Counted from the stretch's first letter, positions 1 to 7,814 are shown. The stretch is 64,000 nt of DNA from JABWAJ01 sp038323375 (GCA_038323375.1 JBBQGV010000023.1:1-64000); one strand, 5' to 3'. Notes: generated by a model not told the origin, from the letters alone. Translations and numbers: made by a program.

Positions 1-330
1 GTGGAAGCAAGCGCTTCGCAAAGTCAGCGACTTACTCAATATTATGGTAATTTGGCACAAACAGAAGAAATATTAAAAGCGCCGGGCTTTGATTTTGCTG
101 AGCAGATTGGAAGCAGAGCCACCGATAATGTACTCTATGTATAGGTTGATGGTGGCCATCTTCGTACGGATGAAGGGTTCCGGGAGACGAAAGTAGGCAG
201 GATTTTCGGCTCACACCAGCTTATCAAGAAATCATCTGATAATGAATCAGTTATGCGTAGAATGGAGTTGAGTGGCTCCGATTATGTGGCGCATTTAGGT
301 CATCACACAGAATTTACTGCCCGATTTGAC
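1..330 (+). pseudogene. remnant of a transposase (in-frame stop)
   Basis: Frame 1 is open from the first base except for one TAG at 142-144. Before the stop it reads ...DNVLYV; after it, VDGGHLRTDEGFRE, KVGRIF and DYVAHLGHHTEF. The pattern YVQVDG-x-RT...E-K-VGRIF...YVAHLG is the style of ISKra4/UPF0236-like DDE transposases around the first catalytic Asp. The TAG fits a CAG (Gln) to TAG change. The family is recalled by motif only, so the exact IS family is uncertain. The 5' part lies outside the window, and the transposase reading ends near 330, where the frame runs straight into a T9SS sorting tail. The gene is therefore broken twice: by a stop and by loss of its 3' half. Confidence 0.55.
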
Positions 331-615
331 CCTACCGCTTCGGAAGAACAGCCTTTGCCGGAGGGGCGCTTTGTGGTTTATCCCAACCCGGGAAACGGGC
401 AAGTATGGGTTTCCTTGGAGGGCGAGCTTCAGGGGAACCGGCAATGCCTCCTGACACTGTATGATGTGCAGGGACGGGCACTGAAATCGGAAAAATTCTA
501 TGCAGGACGGCCACAGCAGTTTGATTGGGGCGATTTACCTCCAGGGATGTACTATTACCTGATTTGGACAGAAGATAGAAGACCACAAAGCGGAAAAATA
601 GTGATTGCACGGTAG
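253..615 (+). CDS. T9SS type A C-terminal sorting domain fragment (chimeric ORF)
   Basis: From about residue 25 this 120-residue ORF is a type IX secretion C-terminal sorting domain. It has the YPNPGNGQV opening, a LTLYDVQGR beta strand, an LPPGMYYY strand and a basic end (GKIVIAR). In Bacteroidota this tail sends large secreted proteins through the T9SS and is cleaved at the surface. The first ~25 residues are not a signal peptide; they are the downstream half of the transposase remnant, read in the same frame. The ATG used here is simply the first one after the TAG. The tail is therefore probably the severed 3' end of a former secreted-protein gene and not a functional protein. A hairpin terminator follows 12 bases after the stop. 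Confidence 0.7.
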   Translation: MRRMELSGSDYVAHLGHHTEFTARFDPTASEEQPLPEGRFVVYPNPGNGQVWVSLEGELQGNRQCLLTLYDVQGRALKSEKFYAGRPQQFDWGDLPPGMYYYLIWTEDRRPQSGKIVIAR

Positions 616-626
616 TGCTTTTTGAG

Positions 627-676
627 AACCAGGAGCCCATTTCCAATGAAAATTGGGAGGACTCCTGGTTTTTATA
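627..676. terminator. bidirectional hairpin terminator
   Basis: Perfect stem AACCAGGAG (627-635) / CTCCTGGTT (662-670) with an inner CCAAT/ATTGG stem, followed by TTTTATAATTTT. It lies between the plus-strand T9SS tail and the minus-strand SPOR gene and can serve both. Confidence 0.75.
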
Positions 677-679
677 ATT

Positions 680-1486
680 TTAAAGCTCATACACCTCCAC
701 CATATCAATCTCCTCAAAATCAACCGCAAAGCAACCTTTATAGCCTTTCTTTCTGAGCTTTCTTATGCCTTCCAAAGCAGCTTCACGGGTTTTGAAACGG
801 CCAATCAACAGCTTGTCGCCGTACACACTGGGAGCAATTTCGGAGATGTGCCGGAAAATCGTGGCCTGGGGGAAGCGCTCACGCAAATCAGCCGCCAGCC
901 GATCAAAGCCGGCGGCGTCTTCAAGGGCAGCAACTTGTATTGAAAAGCCGGTTTCAGGGACGATGACAAGTGCCGGATCAGCAGGTTTTGAAGTCGGTAT
1001 TTCCGAGTTCGTCAAAGGCAGTTCATCCGATTTATAGGGATCAGGAATTTTTCCCCCTTCCCTTTCTCCGATCGGATTCTTTTCCGCAAGCAGCGTTTTA
1101 CCTTTCGGGGTTAACATACCTGCATTTTCGCTCTTGAAGCTGTCGCGGCGGAGTTCCTCCAGTTTCTTTTGTTCCTGGTTGACCGTATCCGGCTTGATCG
1201 TTGACACCCACTTAAACAATCCAATCCCTGCAATAACCACCAGCACCAGGGTCAAAAAAGGCGAACTCTTGCGCGGCGTCTGCAGGTGTGGGTAGTCGCC
1301 CCCTTGTTGAGGGGCATAGCCTCCGTAAGGCGGGTAAGCGCCATAAGGGGGAAAATTGGGTGGAAACTGGTTGTAGCGGTTTCTCTGATGAAAAAACCAG
1401 TTTTGCAGCGCTGCCCAGGCAACAGCTCCGAGTGCAATGAAGATCAGCACCCAAATCAACACCTGGTCTGTATTCAAATTTTCCAT
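680..1486 (-). CDS. SPOR-domain membrane protein
   Basis: 268 residues. Residues ~8-28 form a hydrophobic N-terminal segment. A Pro/Tyr/Gly-rich linker follows (NFPPYGAYPPYGGYAPQQ), then a second hydrophobic segment at ~75-93 (PFLTLVLVVIAGIGLF), a charged spacer, and a C-terminal SPOR domain at ~183-268 (FSIQVAALEDAAGFDRLA ... LLIGRFKTREAA). SPOR domains bind denuded glycan strands of septal peptidoglycan, so a cell-division or cell-wall role is likely, but the partner is unknown. Two membrane segments before the SPOR domain are unusual, since most SPOR proteins have one. It has no operon partner here; its upstream side is palindromic non-coding DNA. Confidence 0.75.
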   Translation of the reverse strand: MENLNTDQVLIWVLIFIALGAVAWAALQNWFFHQRNRYNQFPPNFPPYGAYPPYGGYAPQQGGDYPHLQTPRKSSPFLTLVLVVIAGIGLFKWVSTIKPDTVNQEQKKLEELRRDSFKSENAGMLTPKGKTLLAEKNPIGEREGGKIPDPYKSDELPLTNSEIPTSKPADPALVIVPETGFSIQVAALEDAAGFDRLAADLRERFPQATIFRHISEIAPSVYGDKLLIGRFKTREAALEGIRKLRKKGYKGCFAVDFEEIDMVEVYEL

Positions 1487-1508
1487 CTTCAGTTCGTTTT
1501 GAAAATGA

Positions 1509-1692
1509 TGGACAATAGACTTATTGCGACGGGTCAGCGTGGTGGTGGGGATGAGCTATTTTTTTCCCAATCACAGCGTTTTTTGAGAAGCATAGCCCTG
1601 CTATGCGACGAAAAAAAGGCGAAGAGTGGAAAAAAAAGAGCCATTTCCACCACTGCGATGATTCCCGTGGCAACAAGTCTTATAGAAGGACA
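1509..1692. repeat. long imperfect palindrome (MITE-like), centre at 1598
   Basis: The arms on both sides of a perfect GCATAGC-cct-GCTATGC core (1590-1606) match each other for about 85 bases with small gaps. Outer parts are ATAGACTTATTGCGACGGG on the left and the complement of CCCGTGGCAACAAGTCTTAT on the right. Inner parts are runs of T against runs of A. No transposase is encoded. This is the structure of a non-autonomous inverted-repeat element or of a very long RNA hairpin. No second copy was seen in the window. Confidence 0.55.
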
Positions 1693-1773
1693 GCACACTT
1701 CGATGGTGTTACGGAAATTGATAAGTCACTTTGTGCAACGGGGGTAAATCAGGTGGCGGGAACGTACGGACTT

Positions 1774-1935
1774 AGTACACCGTAAACTAAGTTTGTTGAG
1801 ATTTTGGGTAAAAGCTTTTTGTGTCAGGCAAGTCCATTTTTAAGTTCGATGCCTGTGCATCGGGCGAAAAAATGGACGAAGCATGGCGCAAAAAGATTCA
1901 TCCAAAAGCCAATGAAACTTAATTTACAGTGTACT
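1774..1935. repeat. long imperfect palindrome (MITE-like) with AGTACAC ends
   Basis: 162 bp. The left end AGTACACCGTAAACTAAGTT is mirrored by the complement of AACTTAATTTACAGTGTACT on the right. The symmetry continues through TTTTTGTGTC.../...GCGCAAAAA and GTCCATTTTT/AAAAAATGGAC to a CGATGC-ctgt-GCATCG centre. It is flanked by TTA on the left and TAA on the right. About 75-bp arms without a gene are typical of MITEs. Confidence 0.6.
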
Positions 1936-2324
1936 TAATAGCCTAAGGTCAGTCGTAGAGGCGCTCAGTTGGTTCGGTAGTGGGTTCATCATGTAGGGTT
2001 TATATCCGAGATTCACTGATACAACAAACGTAACGTATACAACGAGTCCTGCTGGGTATGAACTTGTCTATGATTTCAAAGACGCGTTCCAGAGTTTGAT
2101 GCAGCGTTTGTGATATGTTCTTTTTTGCGCGCGCAGCGTTTATTTTGATGGGAATAATCAGGAAACACCATGGATTCTGCTTTAGTTCCATTCAGTTACA
2201 AAATCTTTATATACTTAACAGAATATTCCCTGCTCGCGCCGAGGCTCCGGCCTCGCGTGTTCTATTCCGACGGGTTTTACCCGGTTTTTAAGGTCTGCCA
2301 CCTGAAGTTGGCGACCACGGGCGC

Positions 2325-3626
2325 TCATTGCTTCCCCAACAACCTTAGATAAGCTTCCGCAATTTGAGCAGTCAGGTAAGGTTCTAAGTGGGATTCAATC
2401 ACCTCGGCGCTGAATTGCCGGTGTTGAAAATCCATGATAAATTTTGCTAAAGAATCGGCGGCATCAGACCCAATTGTTTCCGTTTTCAAACTTAGCAACA
2501 TCGGATGATCCGCCATAAAGGCCACAAAAGTATCGGGAGTTGATGCAGAAAGATGAATAACAGGTTTGCCGGAAGCTAAATATTCGGCGCTTTTGCTCGG
2601 CAGGTTGTAAGTCGTGGTATTACCGATATTGAGTAAAAAAGTAGTTTTTGCCATAGCATCCGCAACTTGCTCCCGGTCTACCAACCCATGCAGGCGAAGG
2701 TTGGGCAGAAGTCGGGGATATCGGTCAAAAGCAGGTTTAACGGCATATTCAATTTCTCCAAAAAAATGGATTAGCAACCGATTTTGAAATTCAGGATGGC
2801 GTTCGAGCAGCAAATCCAGCAATTTCAACGCAGCATCGGGTGTGCGGATGGGCGAATAGAACGCCCCCATATAAGACAGATGAAGGTGCCCGGATTCAAA
2901 TCCGTCAAAGTCTGAAGCAGCAGCAAGTCCGGGGTCGAAAAGCGGAGGGACAACGGTTATTTTGGTTTCAACCCCCGGAAAATAATGCCCATAAGTTTCT
3001 TTTGCCGTATCTACCGTCACCGCAATGGCGTCTGCGGCTTCCAGCACGGCAGCCTCTGCCCTAAAATTCAGGTGCCGATACAACAGCCGGTTGTTGATGA
3101 AGTAGGCGTCAACGAAAGCAAAAGGGTCTTCAATGTCCACCAGCCAGGTTAAGGCCGGATTGGCACGCTTGCCGGCCAGCCCGATCAAATGGGCGGTAAA
3201 AGGTGCCCCAACGCTGATGATGCCATCGAATTTGTAAGCCCGAAGCAGGGTCAACATCCTTTTCCGTCCCGGCCAATACCAGAGACAACGCCCATCCGGC
3301 CAATACAAGCTGCGCCAGCTGATATCCACTAATTTTTCAAGCCCTTTTCGGAGCGCACCATGCCGTGCCGGAAGGTCGCCCCCGGCCTCGCCCCGACGTC
3401 TTGCGGTATGAAAAAGGTTGTAAGCCCAGTCTAAAAGGGAGTTTTGTCCGGCTCGATGTACCTGTACGCCCTCAAAAACTGCTTCATCGGGCAGGCCGCT
3501 TCGTTTGGTGCAGAGGAGGTGTACTTCGTGGCCCTGAGCGATCCAGTGGGTAGCAATAGCCCGCCAACGATAAACATTGGGGTTCAATGCAGGGTGGTAT
3601 TGTGCCAGAACAATCAACAGTCTCAT
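2325..3626 (-). CDS. GT4-type glycosyltransferase
   Basis: 433 residues, ATG start. The N-terminus (MRLLIVLAQYHPALNP) is a GT-B Rossmann start with the pattern common in WbuB-like family-4 glycosyltransferases. Later parts match the GT-B C-terminal half: LHLSYMGAFYSPIRTPDAAL, LRLHGLVDREQVADAMAK, and the donor-binding-like NLPSKSAEYLASGKPVIHLS with the conserved Glu. Such enzymes transfer a sugar from a nucleotide donor to a lipid-linked or surface glycan at the inner face of the membrane. No neighbouring polysaccharide genes are present, so the acceptor and donor are unknown. Confidence 0.8.
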   Translation of the reverse strand: MRLLIVLAQYHPALNPNVYRWRAIATHWIAQGHEVHLLCTKRSGLPDEAVFEGVQVHRAGQNSLLDWAYNLFHTARRRGEAGGDLPARHGALRKGLEKLVDISWRSLYWPDGRCLWYWPGRKRMLTLLRAYKFDGIISVGAPFTAHLIGLAGKRANPALTWLVDIEDPFAFVDAYFINNRLLYRHLNFRAEAAVLEAADAIAVTVDTAKETYGHYFPGVETKITVVPPLFDPGLAAASDFDGFESGHLHLSYMGAFYSPIRTPDAALKLLDLLLERHPEFQNRLLIHFFGEIEYAVKPAFDRYPRLLPNLRLHGLVDREQVADAMAKTTFLLNIGNTTTYNLPSKSAEYLASGKPVIHLSASTPDTFVAFMADHPMLLSLKTETIGSDAADSLAKFIMDFQHRQFSAEVIESHLEPYLTAQIAEAYLRLLGKQ

Positions 3627-3867
3627 AGTTGGTAGGCAACGTCAAAAAGTGACGCTTTGCTGCGTTTTTGGATGATCTTTTCATCAGCACGGTATGCAAT
3701 CGGGCATTTGCTAGCATGGAATTCATGCAGGTTAGGGTTGGTCGTACAAAACATGCGAAAGGTTTCCATAGCTGTGGCTCAGGTTTCGTCAGGAACCGCC
3801 ACAAAATACAAAGACCCAACCATTTTTATCAAAAACGGTTGGGTCTTGTTGTTTATTGATCAGGTTA
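3627..3867. other. gene-free spacer downstream of the ribosomal cluster
   Basis: This spacer joins a MITE-like element to give about 410 bp without a supported gene. ORFs crossing it run through the terminator hairpin and the repeat and are not credible. Confidence 0.5.
3811..3853. terminator. hairpin terminator downstream of rplQ
   Basis: 11-bp perfect stem AAGACCCAACC (3811-3821) / GGTTGGGTCTT (3837-3847) with an A/T-rich loop. T-rich tracts follow on both strands. It is the first strong hairpin after rplQ on the minus strand and is probably the natural end of the ribosomal supercluster. The MITE-like element now sits between it and rplQ. Confidence 0.7.
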
Positions 3868-4032
3868 GGGGCGCTGAATTAATAAGGGTCGCTTTCTCCG
3901 GGCAAGGCATTTTAATTCTAACTGAGGCGGGGGTTCCCGACCTTAGCCATAGCTAAGGGAGGCGGTTTCCCAACGAAGGGTAGGAGCAAAAGGCCTCCTG
4001 GAAAAGTAGACAGTTATTATTTCAGCGACCCT
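3868..4032. repeat. dispersed 165-bp element, family A, copy 1
   Basis: The terminal inverted repeats are GGGGCGCTGAATTAATAAG on the left and the complement of TTATTATTTCAGCGACCCT on the right (about 16 of 19 identical, one indel). The inside has direct GGAGGCGG/GAGGCGGG boxes and a CTTAGC-CAT-AGCTAAG hairpin. The reverse complement of 37891-38055 matches it along its full length at very roughly 85-90 %. No gene is inside. The right end stops about 6 bp from the rplQ stop codon. Confidence 0.8.
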
Positions 4033-4038
4033 TAAGCG

Positions 4039-4662
4039 CTATGCTTCGCCCGCTTCTTTTTTCGGTTCTTCTGTTTCAGCAGGTTCGCCAGCTTCAGCCT
4101 CTTCTACTGCAACTTCAGTTTCTGCAACCAACTCATCGGCTTCTTCCAAAACTTCTTCCGCTTCAACAATGGCCTCTTCTACTGCTGCAACGGCAGCCGG
4201 AGCTGCAACAACAGCGGCAGTAGCCGATTTAACACCACCACCACGACGGCTGCGTTTCTTAGGACCATCTTCTTTGCCAGCCTCTTTACCAGCAGTGTAG
4301 ATTTCGTTATAATCCACCAGTTCGATCATCGCCATATCGGCGGCGTCGCCTTTACGGAAACCAGTTTTGAGAATACGGATATAACCGCCCGGACGATCTC
4401 CAACTTTCTCCGCAATTGCATCGAACAATTCTTTTACCGATTCTTTGTTCTGCAGGTAGCTGAACACAACGCGCCGGGAATGGGTCGTGTTGCTTCTGGA
4501 TTTGGTGATCAGCGGCTCAATGAACATGCGCAAAGCTTTTGCTTTAGCCACTGTCGTGTTGATGCGCTTGTACTTAATCAGCGCATTTGATAAGTTGCGC
4601 AACAGCGCATTACGGTGGCTCGCTGTGCGGCCAAGATGGTTTATTTTTTTACCGTGCCTCAT
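4039..4662 (-). CDS. rplQ: 50S ribosomal protein bL17
   Basis: 207 residues. The start at MRHGKKINHLGRT is the universally conserved L17 N-terminus; a longer upstream reading is not used. Residues 1-~120 are the L17 core (TVAKAKALRMFIEPLITK, YLQNKESVKELF). From ~125 there is an ~80-residue Ala/Glu-rich acidic extension after a basic GPKKRSRRGGG patch. E. coli L17 has only 127 residues, while extended forms are common in Bacteroidota. It is the last gene of the ribosomal cluster, 171 bp after rpoA, and sits at the polypeptide exit side of the large subunit. Confidence 0.95.
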   Translation of the reverse strand: MRHGKKINHLGRTASHRNALLRNLSNALIKYKRINTTVAKAKALRMFIEPLITKSRSNTTHSRRVVFSYLQNKESVKELFDAIAEKVGDRPGGYIRILKTGFRKGDAADMAMIELVDYNEIYTAGKEAGKEDGPKKRSRRGGGVKSATAAVVAAPAAVAAVEEAIVEAEEVLEEADELVAETEVAVEEAEAGEPAETEEPKKEAGEA

Positions 4663-4833
4663 GGTACAACGATAGATTTGACTTCGCAACACGTCACATC
4701 GGGCATGCTTGTTTAAGCATTCAGCAGTAGGCCGCTGGTTCACCGAAGGTCGTTATTGCAGGTTTGATAAAATCATGCCGGACTACGAAATGCGTTCATT
4801 CCGCTATCCTGACAGCCTACTCTATGCTGACAA

Positions 4834-5832
4834 TTATTCTTCGTCCAACTTGTACTTGGAGAGATCCATTCCAAAAGTAAGACCTTTCTCCTGCAGCAAC
4901 TCTTCGATTTCCACCAAGGATTTTTTACCGAAGTTGCGGAACTTCAGCAGCTCGTGCGTGTCGTATTTAACCAACTCCGACAAGGTATTGATTTTGGCTG
5001 CCTTGAGGCAGTTGTATGCGCGAACCGAGAGGTCGAGATCTTCGAGTGAAGTTTTCAGCAGCTTACGCATGTGGAGGATATGCTCATCCACAATTGTGTC
5101 TTCGCGGCTGGAAGCATCATCGAAGGTAATATTTTCATCCGTGATCAGCATCAGGTGCTGAATCAGGATACGCGAAGCGTCGCGGATTGCATCTTCCGGG
5201 TGGATGGTGCCGTCCGTTTTGACGTCAATCGTCAGTTTTTCGTAGTCGGTACGTTGTCCAACGCGCGTGTTTTCGATGCGGTAAGCCACATTTTTGATCG
5301 GCGTGTAGATGGCGTCAACCGGGATAACCCCGATGGGTGCATCTTTCGGCAGGTTCTCTTCTGCGGGAACATAACCGCGGCCTTTTGTAACCGTGAGTTC
5401 TATTTCGAGGCTGGTACCTGGTTCCATTGTGCAGAGCACCAGTTCCGGGTTCATGACCTTGAATACATTTGTATGGTCTTCAATGTCACCTGCGCGAAAT
5501 TCTTCCTTTCCAGTGATGGTAAGGTAGATTTTTTCGTTGCTGATGTTTTCGTTGGACATCATCAGCTTGAGGCGCACTTGCTTAAGGTTGAGCACGATAT
5601 CAACTACGTCTTCGGCTACGCCGGGGATGGTAGCGAATTCGTGTTCTACCCCTGCAATTCGAACCGCAGAGATGGCGAATCCTTCTAAGGAAGAAAGCAG
5701 CACCCGACGCAGCGAATTGCCGACAGTTTGGCCGAAGCCAGGTTCGAGGGGTTTGAATTCAAAGGTTCCTTCAAAATCGTTTGCTTTTTGCATGACGATT
5801 TTGTCCGGCTTCTGAAAATTAAGTATACTCAT
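4834..5832 (-). CDS. rpoA: RNA polymerase alpha subunit
   Basis: 332 residues, the usual length. The N-terminal domain (~1-235) carries the dimerisation and beta-contact motifs FEFKPLEPGFGQTVGNSLRR and LLSSLEGFAI. The C-terminal domain (~255-320) has DLDLSVRAYNCLKAAKI and the helix-hairpin-helix LLKFRNFGKKSLVEIEE that contacts UP-element DNA and activators. It assembles the polymerase core. It is transcribed with rpsD upstream and rplQ downstream, the classic alpha operon. Confidence 0.97.
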   Translation of the reverse strand: MSILNFQKPDKIVMQKANDFEGTFEFKPLEPGFGQTVGNSLRRVLLSSLEGFAISAVRIAGVEHEFATIPGVAEDVVDIVLNLKQVRLKLMMSNENISNEKIYLTITGKEEFRAGDIEDHTNVFKVMNPELVLCTMEPGTSLEIELTVTKGRGYVPAEENLPKDAPIGVIPVDAIYTPIKNVAYRIENTRVGQRTDYEKLTIDVKTDGTIHPEDAIRDASRILIQHLMLITDENITFDDASSREDTIVDEHILHMRKLLKTSLEDLDLSVRAYNCLKAAKINTLSELVKYDTHELLKFRNFGKKSLVEIEELLQEKGLTFGMDLSKYKLDEE

Positions 5833-5921
5833 AGAATACTGTCTTTGGAGAGGATATAGCGGTTAAAAAGCGAAATGACTTTGGCCGGGATGCGCTCCCA
5901 GCCAAAGTCTCACGACGAATA

Positions 5922-6530
5922 TTACTTGGAATATAATTCGACGATCAACTGCTCGTTGATCTTCTCCGGTATTTGCTCTCTCTCCGGGTAGCTCAGGAAA
6001 ATCCCCTGAAGTTTGTCCGGGTTGTATTCCAACCACGTGTGTTTTCTTGCTTCTGCTTTGCCATCCGAGTCTTTGATAATTTCCAAAGTCTGGGATTTCC
6101 CACGCACCTGAATGGTATCGCCGGGGCGAAGCAAGTGAGAAGGAATGTTGGTGATCACGCCGTTCACGGTGATATGGCGGTGAGAAACCAGCTGGCGAGC
6201 GCCACGGCGCGTTGGGGAAAGCCCCAGGCGGTATACCGTGTTGTCTAACCTTGACTCCAGCAATTGCAGCAATACTGCGCCGGTGACGCCTTTTTTGCTG
6301 CTTGCTTTGTCAAAAAGTTTACGGAACTGGCGCTCAAGAACGCCGTACGTATATTTAGCCTTCTGCTTCTCCATCAACTGGAGGGCATAATCTGAACGCT
6401 GCTTGCGCTTTTTGGTTAAGCCATGCTGACCCGGAGGATACTTACGCTTCTCGAAAGCACGGTCGAATCCAAAAATAGGTTCGCCAAAAGCTCTGGCTTT
6501 CTTCGTTATCGGGCCGATGTATCTTGCCAT
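5922..6530 (-). CDS. rpsD: 30S ribosomal protein uS4
   Basis: 202 residues. It starts MARYIGPITKKARAFGEP, and the S4 RNA-binding domain is at ~93-155 (LESRLDNTVYRLGLSPTRR, QLVSHRHITVNG). It lacks the N-terminal zinc-binding cysteines of some S4 proteins. It is a primary 16S rRNA binder that nucleates 30S assembly; in E. coli it also represses the alpha operon translationally. It lies 44 bp after rpsK. Confidence 0.97.
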   Translation of the reverse strand: MARYIGPITKKARAFGEPIFGFDRAFEKRKYPPGQHGLTKKRKQRSDYALQLMEKQKAKYTYGVLERQFRKLFDKASSKKGVTGAVLLQLLESRLDNTVYRLGLSPTRRGARQLVSHRHITVNGVITNIPSHLLRPGDTIQVRGKSQTLEIIKDSDGKAEARKHTWLEYNPDKLQGIFLSYPEREQIPEKINEQLIVELYSK

Positions 6531-6574
6531 TGTTAGTCGTTGAATATTTCTGAATAATGGTTGTCGCGCACCGT

Positions 6575-6967
6575 TTATACCCTTCTGCGCTTGGGTGGAC
6601 GGCAGCCATTGTGTGGCATAGGCGTAACATCCTGAATCTTGGTCACTTTAATCCCGGAGCCGTCAATGGCACGGATAGCCGCTTCCCTTCCCGAACCCGG
6701 GCCTTTCACCAGAACTTCTGCGGTGCGCATGCCAGCTTCGTAAGCAGCACGGGCAGCATCGTTGGCGGCAACCTGAGCAGCGTAAGGCGTATTTTTCTTG
6801 GAACCTTTGAAACCGGCTTTACCGGCAGAAGCCCAGGAAATAACGTCACCTTTCTTGTTGGTAATGGAAACAATGATGTTATTGAAAGTTGCCTGAATGT
6901 GGGCATAGCCTTCAACATCAATTTTAACTTTCCGTTTTTTTACTTTTTTTACCGTTGACTTTGCCAT
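6575..6967 (-). CDS. rpsK: 30S ribosomal protein uS11
   Basis: 130 residues with a Lys-rich N-terminus (MAKSTVKKVKKRKVKIDVEG), the core AHIQATFNNIIVSITNKKGD, and the C-terminal signature DVTPMPHNGCRPPKRRRV. S11 forms part of the platform near the E site. It lies 46 bp downstream of rpsM. Confidence 0.97.
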   Translation of the reverse strand: MAKSTVKKVKKRKVKIDVEGYAHIQATFNNIIVSITNKKGDVISWASAGKAGFKGSKKNTPYAAQVAANDAARAAYEAGMRTAEVLVKGPGSGREAAIRAIDGSGIKVTKIQDVTPMPHNGCRPPKRRRV

Positions 6968-7013
6968 TAGTATGGAAACAATTTGAAAAGTTTAACATTA
7001 AGCAGCAAGCAAA

Positions 7014-7391
7014 TTACTTGGTTGCTTTCTTTTTGTTGGCAACCGTTTTCCGGCGGCCTTTACGAGTCCGTGCATTGGTTCGCGTTCTTTGTCCACGAAC
7101 TGGTAATCCTTTCCGATGGCGCAAACCGCGATAGCAGGCGATGTCCATGAGGCGCTTGATGCTCAATTGAACCTCAGAGCGCAATTCACCTTCTACCTTA
7201 AAATCGTTGTTAACAATGCGGGAAATTTCGCGAATGTTCTCATCAGTCCAATCCTGGACTTTGGTATGTTCGCTTACTTCTGCTTTCTGCAGAATTTCGT
7301 GCGCTCTTGAACGTCCAACCCCGTAGATATACGTCAGGCCGATAACGCCTCTTTTGTTCCTTGGTAAATCAATGCCTGCTATACGAGCCAT
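7014..7391 (-). CDS. rpsM: 30S ribosomal protein uS13
   Basis: 125 residues. The start MARIAGIDLPRNKRGVIGL, the helix-two-turn-helix YIYGVGRSRAHEIL, and the basic C-terminal tail (GLPVRGQRTRTNARTRKGRR) that reaches the P-site tRNA are all present. S13 sits in the 30S head and forms bridges to the 50S subunit. The gene follows rpmJ after 58 bp. Confidence 0.97.
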   Translation of the reverse strand: MARIAGIDLPRNKRGVIGLTYIYGVGRSRAHEILQKAEVSEHTKVQDWTDENIREISRIVNNDFKVEGELRSEVQLSIKRLMDIACYRGLRHRKGLPVRGQRTRTNARTRKGRRKTVANKKKATK

Positions 7392-7449
7392 CTGATGTAA
7401 TTGTTTTTACACTGGCGCACCAATGTACTTGATTTTCAAACAGATAAAA

Positions 7450-7566
7450 TCAACCCTGCCGTTGCTTGAACTTAGGATTTTTCTTATTGATGATGTAAAG
7501 TTTTCCTTTCCTTTTGACAATCTTGCACTCTGTCGAACGCTTCTTGATGGACGGTTTGACTTTCAT
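7450..7566 (-). CDS. rpmJ: 50S ribosomal protein bL36, cysteine-poor form
   Basis: 38 residues read from the reverse complement, start MKVKPSIKKRSTECK and end NPKFKQRQG. Length, position between infA and rpsM, and the KQRQG end identify bL36. The zinc-ribbon form has three Cys and one His; here only one Cys remains (STEC) and the others are replaced (YIINKKNPKF), so this is a C-minus, zinc-free form. It lies 11 bp after infA. Confidence 0.95.
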   Translation of the reverse strand: MKVKPSIKKRSTECKIVKRKGKLYIINKKNPKFKQRQG

Positions 7567-7577
7567 GGTTCAATGTT

Positions 7578-7796
7578 TTACTTGTACCTGTAAATGATCC
7601 TGCCTCTGCTCAAGTCATACGGTGACATCTCCACAGAAACCTTGTCGCCCGGCAGAATGCGGATGTAATTCATGCGCATTTTACCAGATATTGTCGCGGT
7701 GATCTGGTGGTCGTTTTCTAAACGAACCCGGAACATCGCGTTGGATAGGGCTTCTTCGATGATGCCGTCTTGCTTAATCAGATTCTTTTTTGCCAT
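7578..7796 (-). CDS. infA: translation initiation factor IF-1
   Basis: 72 residues. The start at MAKKNLIKQDGIIEEALSNA is the family N-terminus; a longer upstream reading would cross a likely -7 element. The OB fold is complete (MFRVRLENDHQITATISGKM ... ILPGDKVSVEMSPYDLSRGR). IF-1 binds the 30S A site during initiation. A candidate promoter just upstream suggests extra transcription of infA-rpmJ-rpsM and the alpha operon. Confidence 0.96.
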   Translation of the reverse strand: MAKKNLIKQDGIIEEALSNAMFRVRLENDHQITATISGKMRMNYIRILPGDKVSVEMSPYDLSRGRIIYRYK

Positions 7797-7814
7797 ATTT
7801 CCGAATTCGGAGTG

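Larger units (their letters stand above)
1487..2324. other. gene-free stretch with two palindromic elements
   Basis: No coding region is supported here. The first half holds two long imperfect palindromes, listed separately. The second half (1936-2324) holds only small hairpins, such as CGAGGC-tcc-GGCCTCG near 2240, and a GAATATTC palindrome near 2222. Small ORFs in it have no recognisable domain. Confidence 0.6.

Noticed and set aside
1286..1747. 153-residue plus-strand ORF
   Set aside because: Overlaps the SPOR gene antisense and then runs through a palindromic element.
2170..2352. 60-residue plus-strand ORF
   Set aside because: Built from small hairpin repeats at the end of the glycosyltransferase gene, no domain and overlaps its 3' end.
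3657..3956. 99-residue plus-strand ORF
   Set aside because: Passes through the rplQ terminator hairpin and into the family A repeat.
5071..5688. 205-residue plus-strand ORF
   Set aside because: Antisense to rpoA, no recognisable domain; shadow of a highly conserved gene.
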